This document shows positions 33,392 through 43,734 of a DNA stretch of 64,000 bases, piece after piece. Position 1 is the first letter of the stretch, and every line of letters starts with the position of its first letter. Location of the stretch: positions 2,914,001-2,978,000 of the forward strand of contig NZ_CP087164.1 of NCBI RefSeq assembly GCF_021172045.1, given 5' to 3'. The notes below the pieces were generated by a model. That model was not told the DNA's origin. It searched no databases and worked only from the letters and a program-made list of their open reading frames with translations. A program made the translations under genes and the position numbers. The stretch comes from Capillimicrobium parvum (GTDB lineage: Bacteria > Actinomycetota > Thermoleophilia > Solirubrobacterales > Solirubrobacteraceae).

Positions 33392-33576
33392 TGGGCGTCC
33401 CATTGTTCGGTCAGCAGCACGTCGACCGATACCGCGAGACCGGCGGCGAGGAAGGTCACGACCGGCAGGGCACCACGGTGCTGCTGCTCACCACCACCGT
33501 GCGCAAGTCGGGTGCCCAGCGGGCCACGCCCCTGATCTTACGAAGAAGGGCTGAGGGAGGCCCTGTCAGGGGGTGA
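33391..33576 (+). pseudogene. nitroreductase/deazaflavin-dependent reductase (F420 type), truncated
   Basis: 61 codons. LFGQQHVDRYRETGGEEGHD then VLLLTTTVRKSGAQRATPLI is the N-terminus of the F420-dependent DDN/DUF385 family. After TPLI the sequence becomes unrelated (LRRRAEGG) and stops; the intact relative in this window at 61165 has 152 residues. About two thirds are missing. ATG overlaps the VOC stop as TGATG. Confidence 0.85.
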
Positions 33577-33614
33577 CTGGCAGGCCCCCTTTGGCCCGTG
33601 GCAGCGGGGGTACT

Positions 33615-34487
33615 GTGGTTCTCGTGGACCCCGCCAGAGACATCGCCGAGTTCCTCACCTCGCGCCGCGCTCGGGTCACCCCCGAGCAGGTCGGCCTGCG
33701 TACCTACGGGCCGCGCCGGGTGAAGGGCCTGCGCCGTGAGGAGGTCGCATCGCTGGCCGGCGTCAGCGTCGACTACTACAAGCGCCTGGAGCGCGGAAAC
33801 GCCAGCGGCGTCTCCGATGGCGTCCTGGAGGCCCTGGCCGAGGCGCTGCTCCTGGACGCGGCCGAGCGCGCGCATCTGCACGACCTCGCTCGCGCCGTGA
33901 ACCCGGTTGCGCCCAAGCGGCGGCGGCCCGGCCCGCAGCGCGTGCGCCCGGTGGTGCAGCAGATCGTCGATGGCATGAGCGCACCCGCGATCGTCCGCGG
34001 CAGCCGCCTGGACTACCTGTCGGCGAACGCGCTGGGGCGCGCCTTGTACGCGCCCGTGTTCGAGAGCGTCGAGCAGCCGGCCAACAGCGCCCGCTTCACC
34101 TTCCTGGACCCGGCCGCCCGCGAGTTCTACGTCGACTGGGAGCGCACGGCCAAGGACCTTGTCGCGCACCTGCGCTCGCTGGTCGGTCAGAACCCCTTCG
34201 ACAAGGCTCTGTCGGACCTCGTCGGCGAACTGGCCACGCGCAGCCCCGAGTTCGCCGCCTGGTGGGCGGCGCACAACGTTCGCTACCACCAGACCGGCAC
34301 CAAGCGCCTGCGCCATCCGCTCGTGGGCGAGCTCGAGCTGTCCTACGAGGTCATGGACCTGGCGGGCGACTCCGGCCTGACGATCGCCGCCTATGGGGTC
34401 GAACCCGGCAGCCGCTCCGCCCAGGCGCTTGATCTGCTCGCCAGCTGGGCCGCGACCCTCGACCACGCGATCACCCAGGAGCACTGA
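33615..34487 (+). CDS. XRE-family transcriptional regulator with MmyB-like ligand domain
   Basis: About 290 residues. HTH in the first 75 (GLRREEVASLAGVSVDYYKRLERG), then the MmyB-type C-terminal domain (YLSANALGRALYAPVF, RFTFLDPAAREFYVDW, VRYHQTGTKRLRHPLVGELELSY). These regulators usually control the redox or detoxification gene beside them, here a cupin and two aldo/keto reductases. Start GTG 33615 has GGGGG 4 nt upstream; GTG 33624 is the alternative. Confidence 0.9.
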   Translation: MVLVDPARDIAEFLTSRRARVTPEQVGLRTYGPRRVKGLRREEVASLAGVSVDYYKRLERGNASGVSDGVLEALAEALLLDAAERAHLHDLARAVNPVAPKRRRPGPQRVRPVVQQIVDGMSAPAIVRGSRLDYLSANALGRALYAPVFESVEQPANSARFTFLDPAAREFYVDWERTAKDLVAHLRSLVGQNPFDKALSDLVGELATRSPEFAAWWAAHNVRYHQTGTKRLRHPLVGELELSYEVMDLAGDSGLTIAAYGVEPGSRSAQALDLLASWAATLDHAITQEH

Positions 34488-34492
34488 ACACG

Positions 34493-34909
34493 ATGCACAT
34501 CACCCGCGCGACGACCGTGCCGACGCAGAAGGGCTCGGCCGAGTGGTTCACCGGCGACGTCTACATCGACGCCGCCGCGGCCCCGGTGGGCGACTCCGCG
34601 TTCGCGGCCGCCAACGTCCACTTCACCCCCGGCGCCCGCACCGCCTGGCACACCCACCCCAACGGGCAGACGATCTTCGTCACCGAGGGCATCGGCCGCT
34701 GTCAGCGCGAAGGCGGCCCCCTCGAGACCCTCCGGCCGGGCGACCGCGTCTTCTTCGAGCCCGGTGAGAACCACTGGCACGGCGCCGCGCCCGACCGCTT
34801 CATGGTCCACGTGGCCATGCAGCAGAACGACGGGTCCGGCTCCGCCGTCACCTGGGGCGAGCACGTCGACGATCAGCAGTACCGCGCCGCCCCGGCCGAC
34901 GGCGCCTGA
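34493..34909 (+). CDS. cupin protein (mandelonitrile-lyase/carboxymuconolactone-associated type)
   Basis: 138 residues, one cupin barrel with metal ligands in AWHTHPNGQTIFVTEG and RPGDRVFFEPGENHWHGAAP, and HVAMQQND, close to the small Mn-cupins often found with aldo/keto reductases. Starts 5 bp after the regulator stop and ends 16 bp before the AKR, so the three form an operon. Substrate unknown. Confidence 0.9.
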   Translation: MHITRATTVPTQKGSAEWFTGDVYIDAAAAPVGDSAFAAANVHFTPGARTAWHTHPNGQTIFVTEGIGRCQREGGPLETLRPGDRVFFEPGENHWHGAAPDRFMVHVAMQQNDGSGSAVTWGEHVDDQQYRAAPADGA

Positions 34910-34925
34910 ACCCAAGGAGAACCTC

Positions 34926-35942
34926 ATGGAGTACCGGCCCCTTGGACGCACCGGCGTCCAGGTCTCACCGCTCTGCCTCGGCACGATGATGTTCGGCGCC
35001 TGGGGCAACCCCGACCACGACGACTCGATCCGCGTCATCCATGCCGCGCTGGACGCCGGGGTCAACTTCGTCGACACCGCCGACGTCTACTCGGCCGGCG
35101 AGTCCGAGGAGATCGTCGGCAAGGCGCTCAAGGGCCGCCGCGACGACGTCGTCCTCGCCACGAAGTTCTTCATGCCCATGGGCGACGACCCCAACCGCCG
35201 CGGCGGGTCGCGGCGCTGGATCATCAGCGAGGTCGAGAACAGCCTGCGCCGGCTGGGCACCGATTGGATCGACCTCTATCAGGTCCACCGCCCGTCGCCC
35301 GACATCGACGTCGAGGAGACCCTCGGCGCGCTGACCGACCTCGTGCGCCAGGGCAAGGTCCGCTCCATCGGCTCGTCCTCCTACGCGGGCAGCCAGATCG
35401 TCGAGGCCCAGTGGGTGGCCCGGGATCGGGGCCTGGAGCGCTTCCGCACCGAGCAGCCGCCCTATTCGATGCTCGTGCGGGGCATCGAGCTCGACGTCCT
35501 GCCCACCGCCCAGCGCCATGGCATGGGCATCCTCACCTACAGCCCGCTCTCGGGCGGCTGGCTGTCGGGCAACTGGAGCGCCGGCAGCTCACCCACCTCC
35601 CCCGTCCGCCAACGCCTGGCCAAGCGCTTCGACATGGCGCTGCCCGAGAACCGGCGCAAGCTCGACGCCGTCCAGCAGCTCGCGCAGGTCGCCGACCAAG
35701 CCGGGCTCTCGTTGATCGAGCTGGCCATCGCCTTCGTCGCCAACCATCCCGCGGTGACCTCCGCGATCATCGGCCCGCGCACCATGGAGCAACTGGAGAG
35801 CCAGCTCCCCGCCGCCGACGTCGTGCTCGACACCGCGACGCTGGACCGCATCGACGAGATCGTCGCGCCCGGCGTCACGCTCAACCCCGCCGACCACAGC
35901 TACGGCGAGCAGGTCCTCCAGCCGGCCCTGCGTCGGCGCTGA
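34926..35942 (+). CDS. aldo/keto reductase
   Basis: 338 residues, (beta/alpha)8 AKR of the YakC/tas-like branch. Catalytic tetrad positions: Asp in NFVDTADVYSAGESEE, the Tyr of the same motif, Lys in VLATKFF, His in DLYQVHRP; cofactor-binding end SAIIGPRTMEQLESQL. NADPH-dependent reduction of carbonyl compounds. AAGGAGA precedes ATG 34926. A fragment of a relative is found at 45808. Confidence 0.94.
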   Translation: MEYRPLGRTGVQVSPLCLGTMMFGAWGNPDHDDSIRVIHAALDAGVNFVDTADVYSAGESEEIVGKALKGRRDDVVLATKFFMPMGDDPNRRGGSRRWIISEVENSLRRLGTDWIDLYQVHRPSPDIDVEETLGALTDLVRQGKVRSIGSSSYAGSQIVEAQWVARDRGLERFRTEQPPYSMLVRGIELDVLPTAQRHGMGILTYSPLSGGWLSGNWSAGSSPTSPVRQRLAKRFDMALPENRRKLDAVQQLAQVADQAGLSLIELAIAFVANHPAVTSAIIGPRTMEQLESQLPAADVVLDTATLDRIDEIVAPGVTLNPADHSYGEQVLQPALRRR

Positions 35943-36010
35943 GAGGAGACCACCGCAACCGCGACGCTCCAGCGGCAAGCAATCGACAATCCGAGCGAAG
36001 AGGCTGAACC

Positions 36011-36904
36011 ATGACGTCGGAGACCGTCCCTGCCCTGTCCCTCAACAACGGCGTGACGATGCCTGCCCTCGGGTTAGGCGTCTTCCAGAGCCCGCCCCAG
36101 GAGACCGCCGCGGCCGTCGAGACCGCGCTGCGCGAGGGCTACCGGCACGTCGACACGGCCGCGGCCTACGGCAATGAACGCGAGGTCGGCGAGGCGGTCC
36201 GCGCCTCGGGTCTGGACCGCTCCGAGGTGTTCCTGGAGACGAAGATCTGGATCTCCGACTACGGCTACGACGAGACGCTGCACGGGTTCGAGAAGAGCGC
36301 GGGCAAGCTCGGCGTCGAGCAGATCGACCTGCTGATCCTCCACCAGGCGCTGCCTTCGGCGTTCGACCGCACGCTGGAGGCGTACCGGGCGCTTGAGACG
36401 CTCCTGGCCGACGGCAAGGTCCGTGCGATCGGCGTCAGCAACTTCATGGTCGATCACCTCACCCGCCTGCTCGAGCACGCCTCGGTCGTCCCGGCGGTCA
36501 ACCAGATCGAGCAGCACCCCTACTTCGCCCAGAGGGACGTCGAGAGCTTCGGCCGGGAGCACGGCATCCTCGCTCAGGCGTGGTCTCCGATCGGCGGCAT
36601 CACCTTCTACCGAGACGGCGAGCACACGAGCACCCTCGACGATCCCGTCATCACGGCGATCGCCGAGGCGCACGGCAAGTCGGCCGCACAGGCGATGCTT
36701 CGCTGGGGCCTGCAGCACGGCCGCAGTGTCATCCCGAAGTCCACCAACCCGCAGCGCATCGCCGAGAACATCGACGTCTTCGACTTCGAGCTCTCCGCCG
36801 AGCAGATGGCCGCCATCGACGGGCTTGACACGGGCCACCGCGGCGGCCCCGAGCCCGACGAGGTCACGCTCGAGGCATTCGGTCGCGACATCCCAGAAGC
36901 CTGA
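36011..36904 (+). CDS. aldo/keto reductase (2,5-diketo-gluconate reductase type)
   Basis: 297 residues, prokaryotic AKR5-like: HVDTAAAYGNEREVGEAV (Asp, Tyr), VFLETKIWISD (Lys), DLLILHQALP (His), AIGVSNFM, and the NADPH-binding VIPKSTNPQRIAENIDVFDF. Follows the first AKR by 68 bp with its own GAAGAGG, so it may be the last gene of the same operon. Substrate unknown. Confidence 0.94.
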   Translation: MTSETVPALSLNNGVTMPALGLGVFQSPPQETAAAVETALREGYRHVDTAAAYGNEREVGEAVRASGLDRSEVFLETKIWISDYGYDETLHGFEKSAGKLGVEQIDLLILHQALPSAFDRTLEAYRALETLLADGKVRAIGVSNFMVDHLTRLLEHASVVPAVNQIEQHPYFAQRDVESFGREHGILAQAWSPIGGITFYRDGEHTSTLDDPVITAIAEAHGKSAAQAMLRWGLQHGRSVIPKSTNPQRIAENIDVFDFELSAEQMAAIDGLDTGHRGGPEPDEVTLEAFGRDIPEA

Positions 36905-36977
36905 GCGCACTGCCCACGTCGCGGCCCATGCGCAGCGCCTCGGTGCTCTCGAGTTCCCGCGTGTCGCCGGCGCTCGG

Positions 36978-37775
36978 TCAACCGAACGGCGCCATCCGGA
37001 TGCTCAGGTCGGTGGCGGCGAAGCGGTGCACGTACCACGCCCGGCCGCGAGGGACCTGCTTGGCCTCCGCGCGCCACAGCGCGGCGAATTCGCGCTTGAA
37101 GCCCAGCCGCGGGAACTGCTCGACCACGCGCCTGCGGACCGCGTCGGGGATCTCGTTGCTGCGCAAGCCGAAGACGTCGACTGCGGCGCCGGCGGACATG
37201 AGATAGGCCTCGGAGCCGGACTCAAGGCCGACACCGGGGGTGTGATGCATGGCGATGGCGTTGGTCACCACCTCCCGGCTGTCGGCGGGCACTCCGTGGC
37301 GGTCGGCGAACTGGCGGGCCAGCGCCGCGCTGCGCACGGTGAAGTCGACGTGCGGGACGGGGCTTGGAAGCCCGGTGTCGTGGAACATCGCGGCGAGGTA
37401 CAGCAACTCACGGTCGAACGAGATCCCGCGGAGTGCGGCGATGGCGGCTGCCCAGGCGTAGGCACGATGGGAGTGGTTGCGCAGCACCGGTGCGAGGAGG
37501 TCCTCGGCGGCCTCCTGCGCGTCTCGGGCCAGCGACGAGTCCGGGGGCGCAAGGCGCGCCGGTTCGATGGTGGCGCGGCGGCCCGAGTGCACGCGCAGGG
37601 CCATCGCCAACAGGCCGGCCAGGATGCCGAGCTCTCCGCGCAGCAGCGGCGGGGCCAGCGTCACGCACTCGCGGGCGGTGAGCACGCCGCCCGTGCGCTC
37701 GGTCCATCCGATCGACCCGAGCGGGTCGCTGGAGCCTGCGCGGCCGCCGCGATCGCCGGTGGTGGTCGTGGACAT
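36978..37775 (-). CDS. HD-domain metal-dependent phosphohydrolase-like protein
   Basis: 265 residues. HD signature: NHSHRAYAWAAAI (His), YLAAMFHDTGL (His-Asp) and a downstream Asp in AAVDVFGLRSNEIPD region; overall like the cyanamide-hydratase/HD family. Members hydrolyse or hydrate small substrates, or cleave phosphates, with Zn or Fe. Substrate cannot be told. Convergent with the AKR cluster. Confidence 0.85.
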   Translation of the reverse strand: MSTTTTGDRGGRAGSSDPLGSIGWTERTGGVLTARECVTLAPPLLRGELGILAGLLAMALRVHSGRRATIEPARLAPPDSSLARDAQEAAEDLLAPVLRNHSHRAYAWAAAIAALRGISFDRELLYLAAMFHDTGLPSPVPHVDFTVRSAALARQFADRHGVPADSREVVTNAIAMHHTPGVGLESGSEAYLMSAGAAVDVFGLRSNEIPDAVRRRVVEQFPRLGFKREFAALWRAEAKQVPRGRAWYVHRFAATDLSIRMAPFG

Positions 37776-38069
37776 CGGTCGATCTTAGGCGCCGCCCCGC
37801 CCGGCGGGCCCGAGATCAGGTGGCGGTTCAGGGTGGCTCCCCGATGGCGGGCCGGTGGGCGCGGCGAGACGCTTGATCCATGTGCTCCACCGCCCTCCCC
37901 CGCCACGCCGATCGTCCGCGAGATCCCTCGCCCCGCACCTACGCCCGACCGGACCGGCTCGACCTGGTGAGAGACGTCGGCGGATTCATGAAGCGCTGGA
38001 CGATCCGTCGCCCGAGCTCGTACGACTGCTGCTTCTCATCGACCAAGGAGCTCGGCGTATGCTGGCGCC

Positions 38070-38585
38070 ATGGGGCTGCTACGCAAGCGGGCTGACGGAC
38101 CCGGAGGCGAGCGGTTTCTCATGCGCGAGAAGCTGCTGTCCATCGGCGATGACTTCTGGATCGAGAACGACCAGGGCGAACGCGCGTACAAGGTCAACGG
38201 AAAGGCGTTCCGCATCCGGAGGACCTTCGTGCTCGAGGACACCTCGGGACACGAGGTGGCGCGGATCCAGGAGCGCAAGCTCAGCATCCGCGACAAGATC
38301 GCCATCGAGCGCGGAGGCGACACCGCCGCGACCGTCCACAAGGCGCTCGTCGGGCTCCGAGATCGCTTCGCCATCGACGTCGAGCATGGCGCCGACATGA
38401 AGGCACACGGAAACGTGGTCGACCACGAGTACGAGATCGAGCGCGACGGCGACACCATCGCCACGATCTCCAAGAAGTGGTTCCGCGTGCGCGAGTCCTA
38501 CGGCGTCGACGTCGCCGCCGGCGAGGACGCCCCGCTCATCCTCGCGATCACTGTCGCCATCGACTCGCTGACCACCCGCGACTGA
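38070..38585 (+). CDS. LURP-one-related/tubby-like protein
   Basis: 171 residues forming the LOR beta-barrel: RFLMREKLLSIGDDFWIEN, AYKVNGKAFRIRRTFVLED, VARIQERKLSIRDKIAIERG, ISKKWFRVRESYGVDVA. LOR/tubby-like proteins bind phosphoinositides or act as scramblase-like barrels in eukaryotes; bacterial role unknown. ATG 38070 begins exactly where the fold starts. Confidence 0.88.
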   Translation: MGLLRKRADGPGGERFLMREKLLSIGDDFWIENDQGERAYKVNGKAFRIRRTFVLEDTSGHEVARIQERKLSIRDKIAIERGGDTAATVHKALVGLRDRFAIDVEHGADMKAHGNVVDHEYEIERDGDTIATISKKWFRVRESYGVDVAAGEDAPLILAITVAIDSLTTRD

Positions 38586-38766
38586 ACTCGGCGCGACCCC
38601 ACGCCGCTGCGTCGCGCGTGTAGGAAGCGCGGTCGCGAGTTCGGAGCATGGCTGCTCCCGTCTCCTGCCCGGAGCAGCCGCGAGCAGTCGGATGGCGGCT
38701 CTGGGCGCCGTCGGAGGAAGGCGGTCCTGGTCGGCCGTCCTTGGATCCGCGCGCGATACTTGTCGC

Positions 38767-39075
38767 ATGACCCTCTGGCTGGCGGTCGTGGGCGCGTTCC
38801 TCGTCGGCGTGGGCGTCGCGCACGCTGTATCCGTGCGCCGCTACTCGCCGAGCCATGTGGTCGGGGAGATCGCGGTGCGGGGCCGGGGCCTGTTCTTCAG
38901 CCGGACCGCGGATGGGACCTGGTGGAGGCTTCGGCTCCGCGCGCGTCGCTGCAGCACGACGTATCCGGCTGACTGGGGTGACGCGCCGCCCGACAGCGGC
39001 GTTCGGGAGCCGCGGCGCCCGCGAGGACCCGGACCGCTCGACGCTGCCTCCGCCCTGGAGCCGCCGGACTGCTGA
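38767..39075 (+). CDS. short hypothetical protein with N-terminal membrane helix
   Basis: 102 residues. Hydrophobic helix in residues 2-20 (LWLAVVGAFLVGVGVAHAV), then a basic region and a Pro/Gly/Arg-rich end without clear structure. Only the first ~60 residues look coding; the rest may be out-of-frame readthrough. No family recognised. Confidence 0.35.
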   Translation: MTLWLAVVGAFLVGVGVAHAVSVRRYSPSHVVGEIAVRGRGLFFSRTADGTWWRLRLRARRCSTTYPADWGDAPPDSGVREPRRPRGPGPLDAASALEPPDC

Positions 39076-39119
39076 GCGGCGGCGAGCGTTGAGCGGCCTC
39101 GCGGCAGTCAACCGCCGGG

Positions 39120-39226
39120 GCTGAGCCCGGCGGCGGCGAGCGCCTCTCGACGATCTGGTAGACGACGTCGCGGCGCGCGAAGGTCTCCCACGCCTCGCGC
39201 ACCGGCTGGACGTCGCTGACGGTCAC
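39120..39226 (-). pseudogene. possible N-terminal stub of a SAM-dependent methyltransferase
   Basis: GTG 39226 overlaps the stop of the P-loop gene by 4 bp (GTGA), the arrangement of a coupled downstream gene. The first ~30 codons read PVREAWETFARRD and VVYQIVER, reminiscent of small class I methyltransferase starts; afterwards the frame is Pro/Ala/Arg-rich noise. Probably the remnant of a truncated gene. Identification is weak. Confidence 0.3.
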
Positions 39227-39759
39227 GCCCCGAGCCTCCCCCGGTGCTCCCCGCCGGCCAAGCGCGGAACCGCCGCGAGGATCCGCTCCGCGACCGCCTC
39301 GGGGCGCTGTCCGTCGGTGCTGAGCACGAGGTCGACGCCGGCCAGGTCCGGCATGCTGGTCGCCAGCGCCTGCGCGTGCTGAACGAGCGCCTGGAGGCCC
39401 GACCAGCTGGCGGGCTCCCGCTCGGTGATGCGCGCGGCCAGGGTCGCGGGGTTCGCCTCCAGCCGCGCCAGGAAGACCTGGTCGGCGCCGACGGCCGCCA
39501 GCAGTCCGGCGACGTCGTCGTCGGTCTCAAGGGTCTGGGCGAGCAGCAGCAGACGGTGGCCGGCGTCTCGCAACAGCTCGCAGTGGACGCGGACGTGGCG
39601 CAGCCACTGCTCATCGCTCAGGGCCGGGTGCGTCCAGACCACCGACTCGACCTCGACGGCCGCGTGCGCGATGTCGTGGTCTGAGAGCGCGTCCGACAGC
39701 GCCGTCAACACCGCGCTCTTTCCCGCGCCCGGCGGGCCGGTGATCACGACGACCAGCAC
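39223..39759 (-). CDS. P-loop nucleotide-binding protein (kinase-like)
   Basis: About 178 residues from GTG 39759. Walker A ITGPPGAGKSAVLTAL at the very N-terminus, then VESVVWTHPALSDEQWLRHV, LLLLAQTLETDDDVAGLL, VFLARLEANPATLAARITERE and LVLSTDGQRPEAVAERIL. This is the broom-like pattern of small AAA/shikimate- or adenylate-kinase-like proteins of unknown substrate. The start is set by the Walker A position; no Shine-Dalgarno is obvious. Confidence 0.8.
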   Translation of the reverse strand: MLVVVITGPPGAGKSAVLTALSDALSDHDIAHAAVEVESVVWTHPALSDEQWLRHVRVHCELLRDAGHRLLLLAQTLETDDDVAGLLAAVGADQVFLARLEANPATLAARITEREPASWSGLQALVQHAQALATSMPDLAGVDLVLSTDGQRPEAVAERILAAVPRLAGGEHRGRLGA

Positions 39760-39799
39760 GGGCCGCGGAGCGCCTCGGCTGCCCCGTCCCGGTCGTGCA

Positions 39800-40129
39800 T
39801 CAAGCCGACACCTTCCGCGCTCGCTCGAGCGCCGCGAGCACCCACTCATCGGCGGGCATGCCCCGCAGCCCACCGGGCGTGGCAAACAACCGGCACTTCA
39901 ACCCGAAGTCCGTCCGCTCGCCCGCACCCGGCTCGACGTCCTCACCGTCGACGCGCACCGTCGGGGAACCGAGGAACCGTTCCCGCTCGGCCGCCGCCGC
40001 GTCCTCCACCCGCACGAGCTCGACGTCCTCGCCCGCACCGACGGACTCCAGCAACTCGCGCAGGTGCGGCAACAGCGCGCGGTGGTTCGGGCATCCATCG
40101 AAGAACAGGACCTCGACCTTCACCGCCAC
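39800..40129 (-). CDS. thioredoxin-fold DF-family-like protein
   Basis: About 109 residues: VKVEVLFFDGCPNHRALLPHL, FLGSPTVRVDGEDVEPG and the closing TDFGLKCRLF. Proteins with CPNH and DFGLKCR are the small thioredoxin-like DF family, found with mercury or alkyl-halide genes, some being selenoproteins; here Cys replaces Sec. A GTG at 40129 starts the fold; an upstream ATG at 40213 would add a basic extension. Lies 40 bp from the P-loop gene. Confidence 0.82.
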   Translation of the reverse strand: MAVKVEVLFFDGCPNHRALLPHLRELLESVGAGEDVELVRVEDAAAAERERFLGSPTVRVDGEDVEPGAGERTDFGLKCRLFATPGGLRGMPADEWVLAALERARKVSA

Positions 40130-40246
40130 CGACGGTAGCGCGAGCGGCTGCGCGCGCACTCTTCGAGCACGGGCGGCGGGAGGCTCGGCCGGCATGAGGG
40201 TCGGCTCCTCCATGCCGAGACCTTCTCGGGCGTGCGCCGGTGGGGC

Positions 40247-41008
40247 TCAGTCGACGTCGACGGAGCCGATCACCTCGCCGTAGGGGAACAGGAAGTCGAG
40301 CCGGTCGCTCCGCGCGCCGATCACCTCGACCGGGCCGAGGATCGAGAGGGCGTCCTGCGGGCCGTCGTGCAGCCGTAGCGTGCCGGTGCCGGGGCGCGTC
40401 TCGTACGTCGTCCCCTCGGACACGTCGACGGAGATGACCTCGGCGCGGGCCGGCGCGCCCGCGGTCGCGGGAACCTGGCGCACCTGCAGATATGGCGCGT
40501 CGTCGCGCACGCCGAAGATGTCGGGCCAGGCTGCGCCGCCCTCGTCCCCGTCCGCCTCGGAGAAGTCCGCGTCGATGATCAGATGGCCCTTGCGATGGCA
40601 CTCGAGATGCAGGCCGCCGTCGCGCTCCTCCCAGACGAACGCGCCCATCTTCTTCGGCCACGCCCAGAGCTCGCGGCCGACCGCCATGCCCATGTCGTCG
40701 TCGATGTACTCGAGCGTGCAATGGCCGCCGACGGTCCCGTCATACGAGACCGGGATGCCGAACTCCACGACGTGGACGTCGCGGTGCGGGGTCGCCCCCT
40801 TCGCGTCGACCTCGTCGGCCAGCAGCCAGCCGACGTGGAAGACGTCGCCGAGCGCCTCGAGTGGCGCGGGCACGAGGGTTGCGAGCACGCCTTCGGGGGC
40901 CCGGCAGAGGAAGCCGACGCTCGTACACCCGTGGAACGCATGTGGCGGCTCGCCGTACAGCGGCGTCCACGTCGGGAGGTCGTAGAAGACGCGTGCGGGA
41001 GTGCTCAC
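40247..41008 (-). CDS. acetoacetate decarboxylase-family protein
   Basis: 253 residues, ADC family: GFLCRAPEGVLATLVP, HCTLEYIDDDMGMAVGREL, then the active-site segment WAWPKKMGAFVWEE whose first Lys is the Schiff-base residue, LECHRKGHLIIDADF. Acetoacetate decarboxylase makes acetone; distant members decarboxylate other beta-keto acids or act in aldol condensations. Divergent from a TetR gene and near a zinc alcohol dehydrogenase, so probably part of a small ketone/alcohol catabolic cluster. GTG 41008. Confidence 0.88.
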   Translation of the reverse strand: MSTPARVFYDLPTWTPLYGEPPHAFHGCTSVGFLCRAPEGVLATLVPAPLEALGDVFHVGWLLADEVDAKGATPHRDVHVVEFGIPVSYDGTVGGHCTLEYIDDDMGMAVGRELWAWPKKMGAFVWEERDGGLHLECHRKGHLIIDADFSEADGDEGGAAWPDIFGVRDDAPYLQVRQVPATAGAPARAEVISVDVSEGTTYETRPGTGTLRLHDGPQDALSILGPVEVIGARSDRLDFLFPYGEVIGSVDVD

Positions 41009-41066
41009 GGCATTACTCGATTCGACTCGACTTGGGTTGACGTACTATTGCCGAAGCGACGACGCC

Positions 41067-41726
41067 ATGTCAATCGAGGCCGAAATCCCCCGTGGGGGCG
41101 CATCGCTGCGCCGCCTTCCGCTGCAAGCCCGCAGCCGCGAGAAGGTTCAGCGGATCCTGGACGCGGCGGCCGTCCTGCTCATCGAGATCGGATACAACGC
41201 CGCGGTCGAGTCGCCGGCGCTGCTGATCGCCCGCGCCGAAGTGACCCAAGGCACCTTCTACACGTACTTCCCCAACTGCGAGGCAGCGATGGAGATGCTC
41301 AGCCTCAAGCAGCTCGACCGCGCGGTCGCGATCGTCGACGATGTCGCCGGCGCGCCCCACGCCTCGTGGGAGGACGCCTCGGACGCGCTGCTCGACGCGT
41401 TCGCCGGTTTCTACGCCGACCCCGTCGTGCGCGAGCTGTGGCTCAACCACCACCTGACCGAGCGCGCGCTCGTGCTCGAGGACGAGGCGAACGACTACAT
41501 CTCCGGGCGGACGGCCGAGCTCGTCGAGCGGCTCTCGGGCGGCGCGTTGCGCGGCGACGCGCGGCGCAGCCGGGTCGCGACGGACATCGGCGATCAGCTG
41601 CTCCGGCTCGCGTTCCGCGGCGACCCGGCCGGCGACCCGGCGCTCATCGAGGAGGCCCGGGTCGCGATCCGCTGCTACATCGCGAGCTGGGACCGTCCGG
41701 TCGGGGCGACCGGGCCCGGGTCGTGA
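41067..41726 (+). CDS. TetR-family regulator
   Basis: 219 residues. N-terminal HTH with REKVQRILDAAAVLLIEIGY, AEVTQGTFYTYFPNCEAAM, then helical ligand-binding half. Faces the acetoacetate-decarboxylase-like gene across a 58-bp gap containing repeated TCGA elements (near 41018-41030) that could be its operator. Likely controls that gene and the dehydrogenase downstream. ATG 41067. Confidence 0.9.
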   Translation: MSIEAEIPRGGASLRRLPLQARSREKVQRILDAAAVLLIEIGYNAAVESPALLIARAEVTQGTFYTYFPNCEAAMEMLSLKQLDRAVAIVDDVAGAPHASWEDASDALLDAFAGFYADPVVRELWLNHHLTERALVLEDEANDYISGRTAELVERLSGGALRGDARRSRVATDIGDQLLRLAFRGDPAGDPALIEEARVAIRCYIASWDRPVGATGPGS

Positions 41727-41850
41727 ACCGAACGGCACGTCGCGGCACGACGTGCCGGCGTTGCGGCGCAGACGCGACCCGGATTCGCGGCCGGCCGGAT
41801 CGGGCACGCCACGTCGCAGGGTCGGCGATCCATACCGCGCAGGAGGCACG

Positions 41851-42962
<1,112 letters not shown>

Positions 42963-42966
<4 letters not shown>

Positions 42967-43710
42967 CTCAGCTCGACGAGCCGCTGCGCGACCGCGCCCA
43001 CGCCGGGCACCTCGGCCTCCGCGCCCTCGTGCAGGAGCGCCCGCATGCCCGCAGCGAGAGCGCTGTGCAGCCTCTCCGGCGCAAGGGAGCCGACGTGCGT
43101 CGCGTCGAAGCTGGCGAGGGCGTCCGCCGGCAGGTCGTCATAGCCGCGGGCTTCGATCGCCGGGCGCTCAAGACGCAGACAGGCGAGCGAGAGAGCATGG
43201 TCGCGGACCGCGCCGATGTAGTGCTCCGCCTGCCAGACGCGGCCGCGTTCGATGCATGCGCGTGCGTGCAGGCCATAGACGACGCCCCAGCCGAAGAGGT
43301 CTGCGGCGGCCGGCGGCTGCGGCGCACCGGTCGTATCGCCCTCCGCGGTCTCGCCGAACAGCAGGCGGAAGCGGGGACCCGCAGCGGCGAAGCGTGCCGC
43401 CGGCGTCAGCGACAGATCCAGCTGGAGAGCGTCCGGGAACAGGAACACGCGGTAGGTCGTCGGGCCGCGCTCCAGATCGACGAGCTGCACCGCACCGGAC
43501 TCCGCGCCCAGCGTGCGGGTCCAGTCCTCGAGGACCTCGGCAACCGGCACCTCGTCGGCGACGGCGAACGTGAGGTCGAGGTCGGAGAAGCGATCGACCG
43601 CCGTCGAGCGCCAGCGAGCCGACGGCGGCTCCGGCGACGACTCGTCGGTCCGCCTCGGCCAAGGTCAACACCCGTCCGCGCAGGGCGTCCCGTTGCTCCA
43701 CCGTGAACAT
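42963..43710 (-). pseudogene. nucleotidyltransferase (MNT-type) with a frameshift
   Basis: Two frames make one protein: 43710 onward reads FTVEQRDALRGRVLTLAEADRRVV and GSLALDGG, and after about 43590 another frame continues with DRFSDLDLTFAVADEVPVAEV and on to the stop at 42963. Joined, the GS...DLDL pattern of polymerase-beta-like nucleotidyltransferases is restored. One extra base (or two missing) near 43590-43597 explains it. Such proteins transfer nucleotides to small molecules, RNA or toxins; substrate unknown. Confidence 0.75.
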
Positions 43711-43734
43711 GAACGGGCGCGGATCGTAGTCCGG

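Noticed and set aside
33549-33590. Possible hairpin terminator after the truncated deazaflavin reductase
   Set aside because: G/C-rich runs do not form a clean stem by eye.
37776-38069. Possible small gene before the LOR protein
   Set aside because: A segment reading HEALDDPSPELVRLLLLID looks protein-like but is short and has no start, stop or family support.
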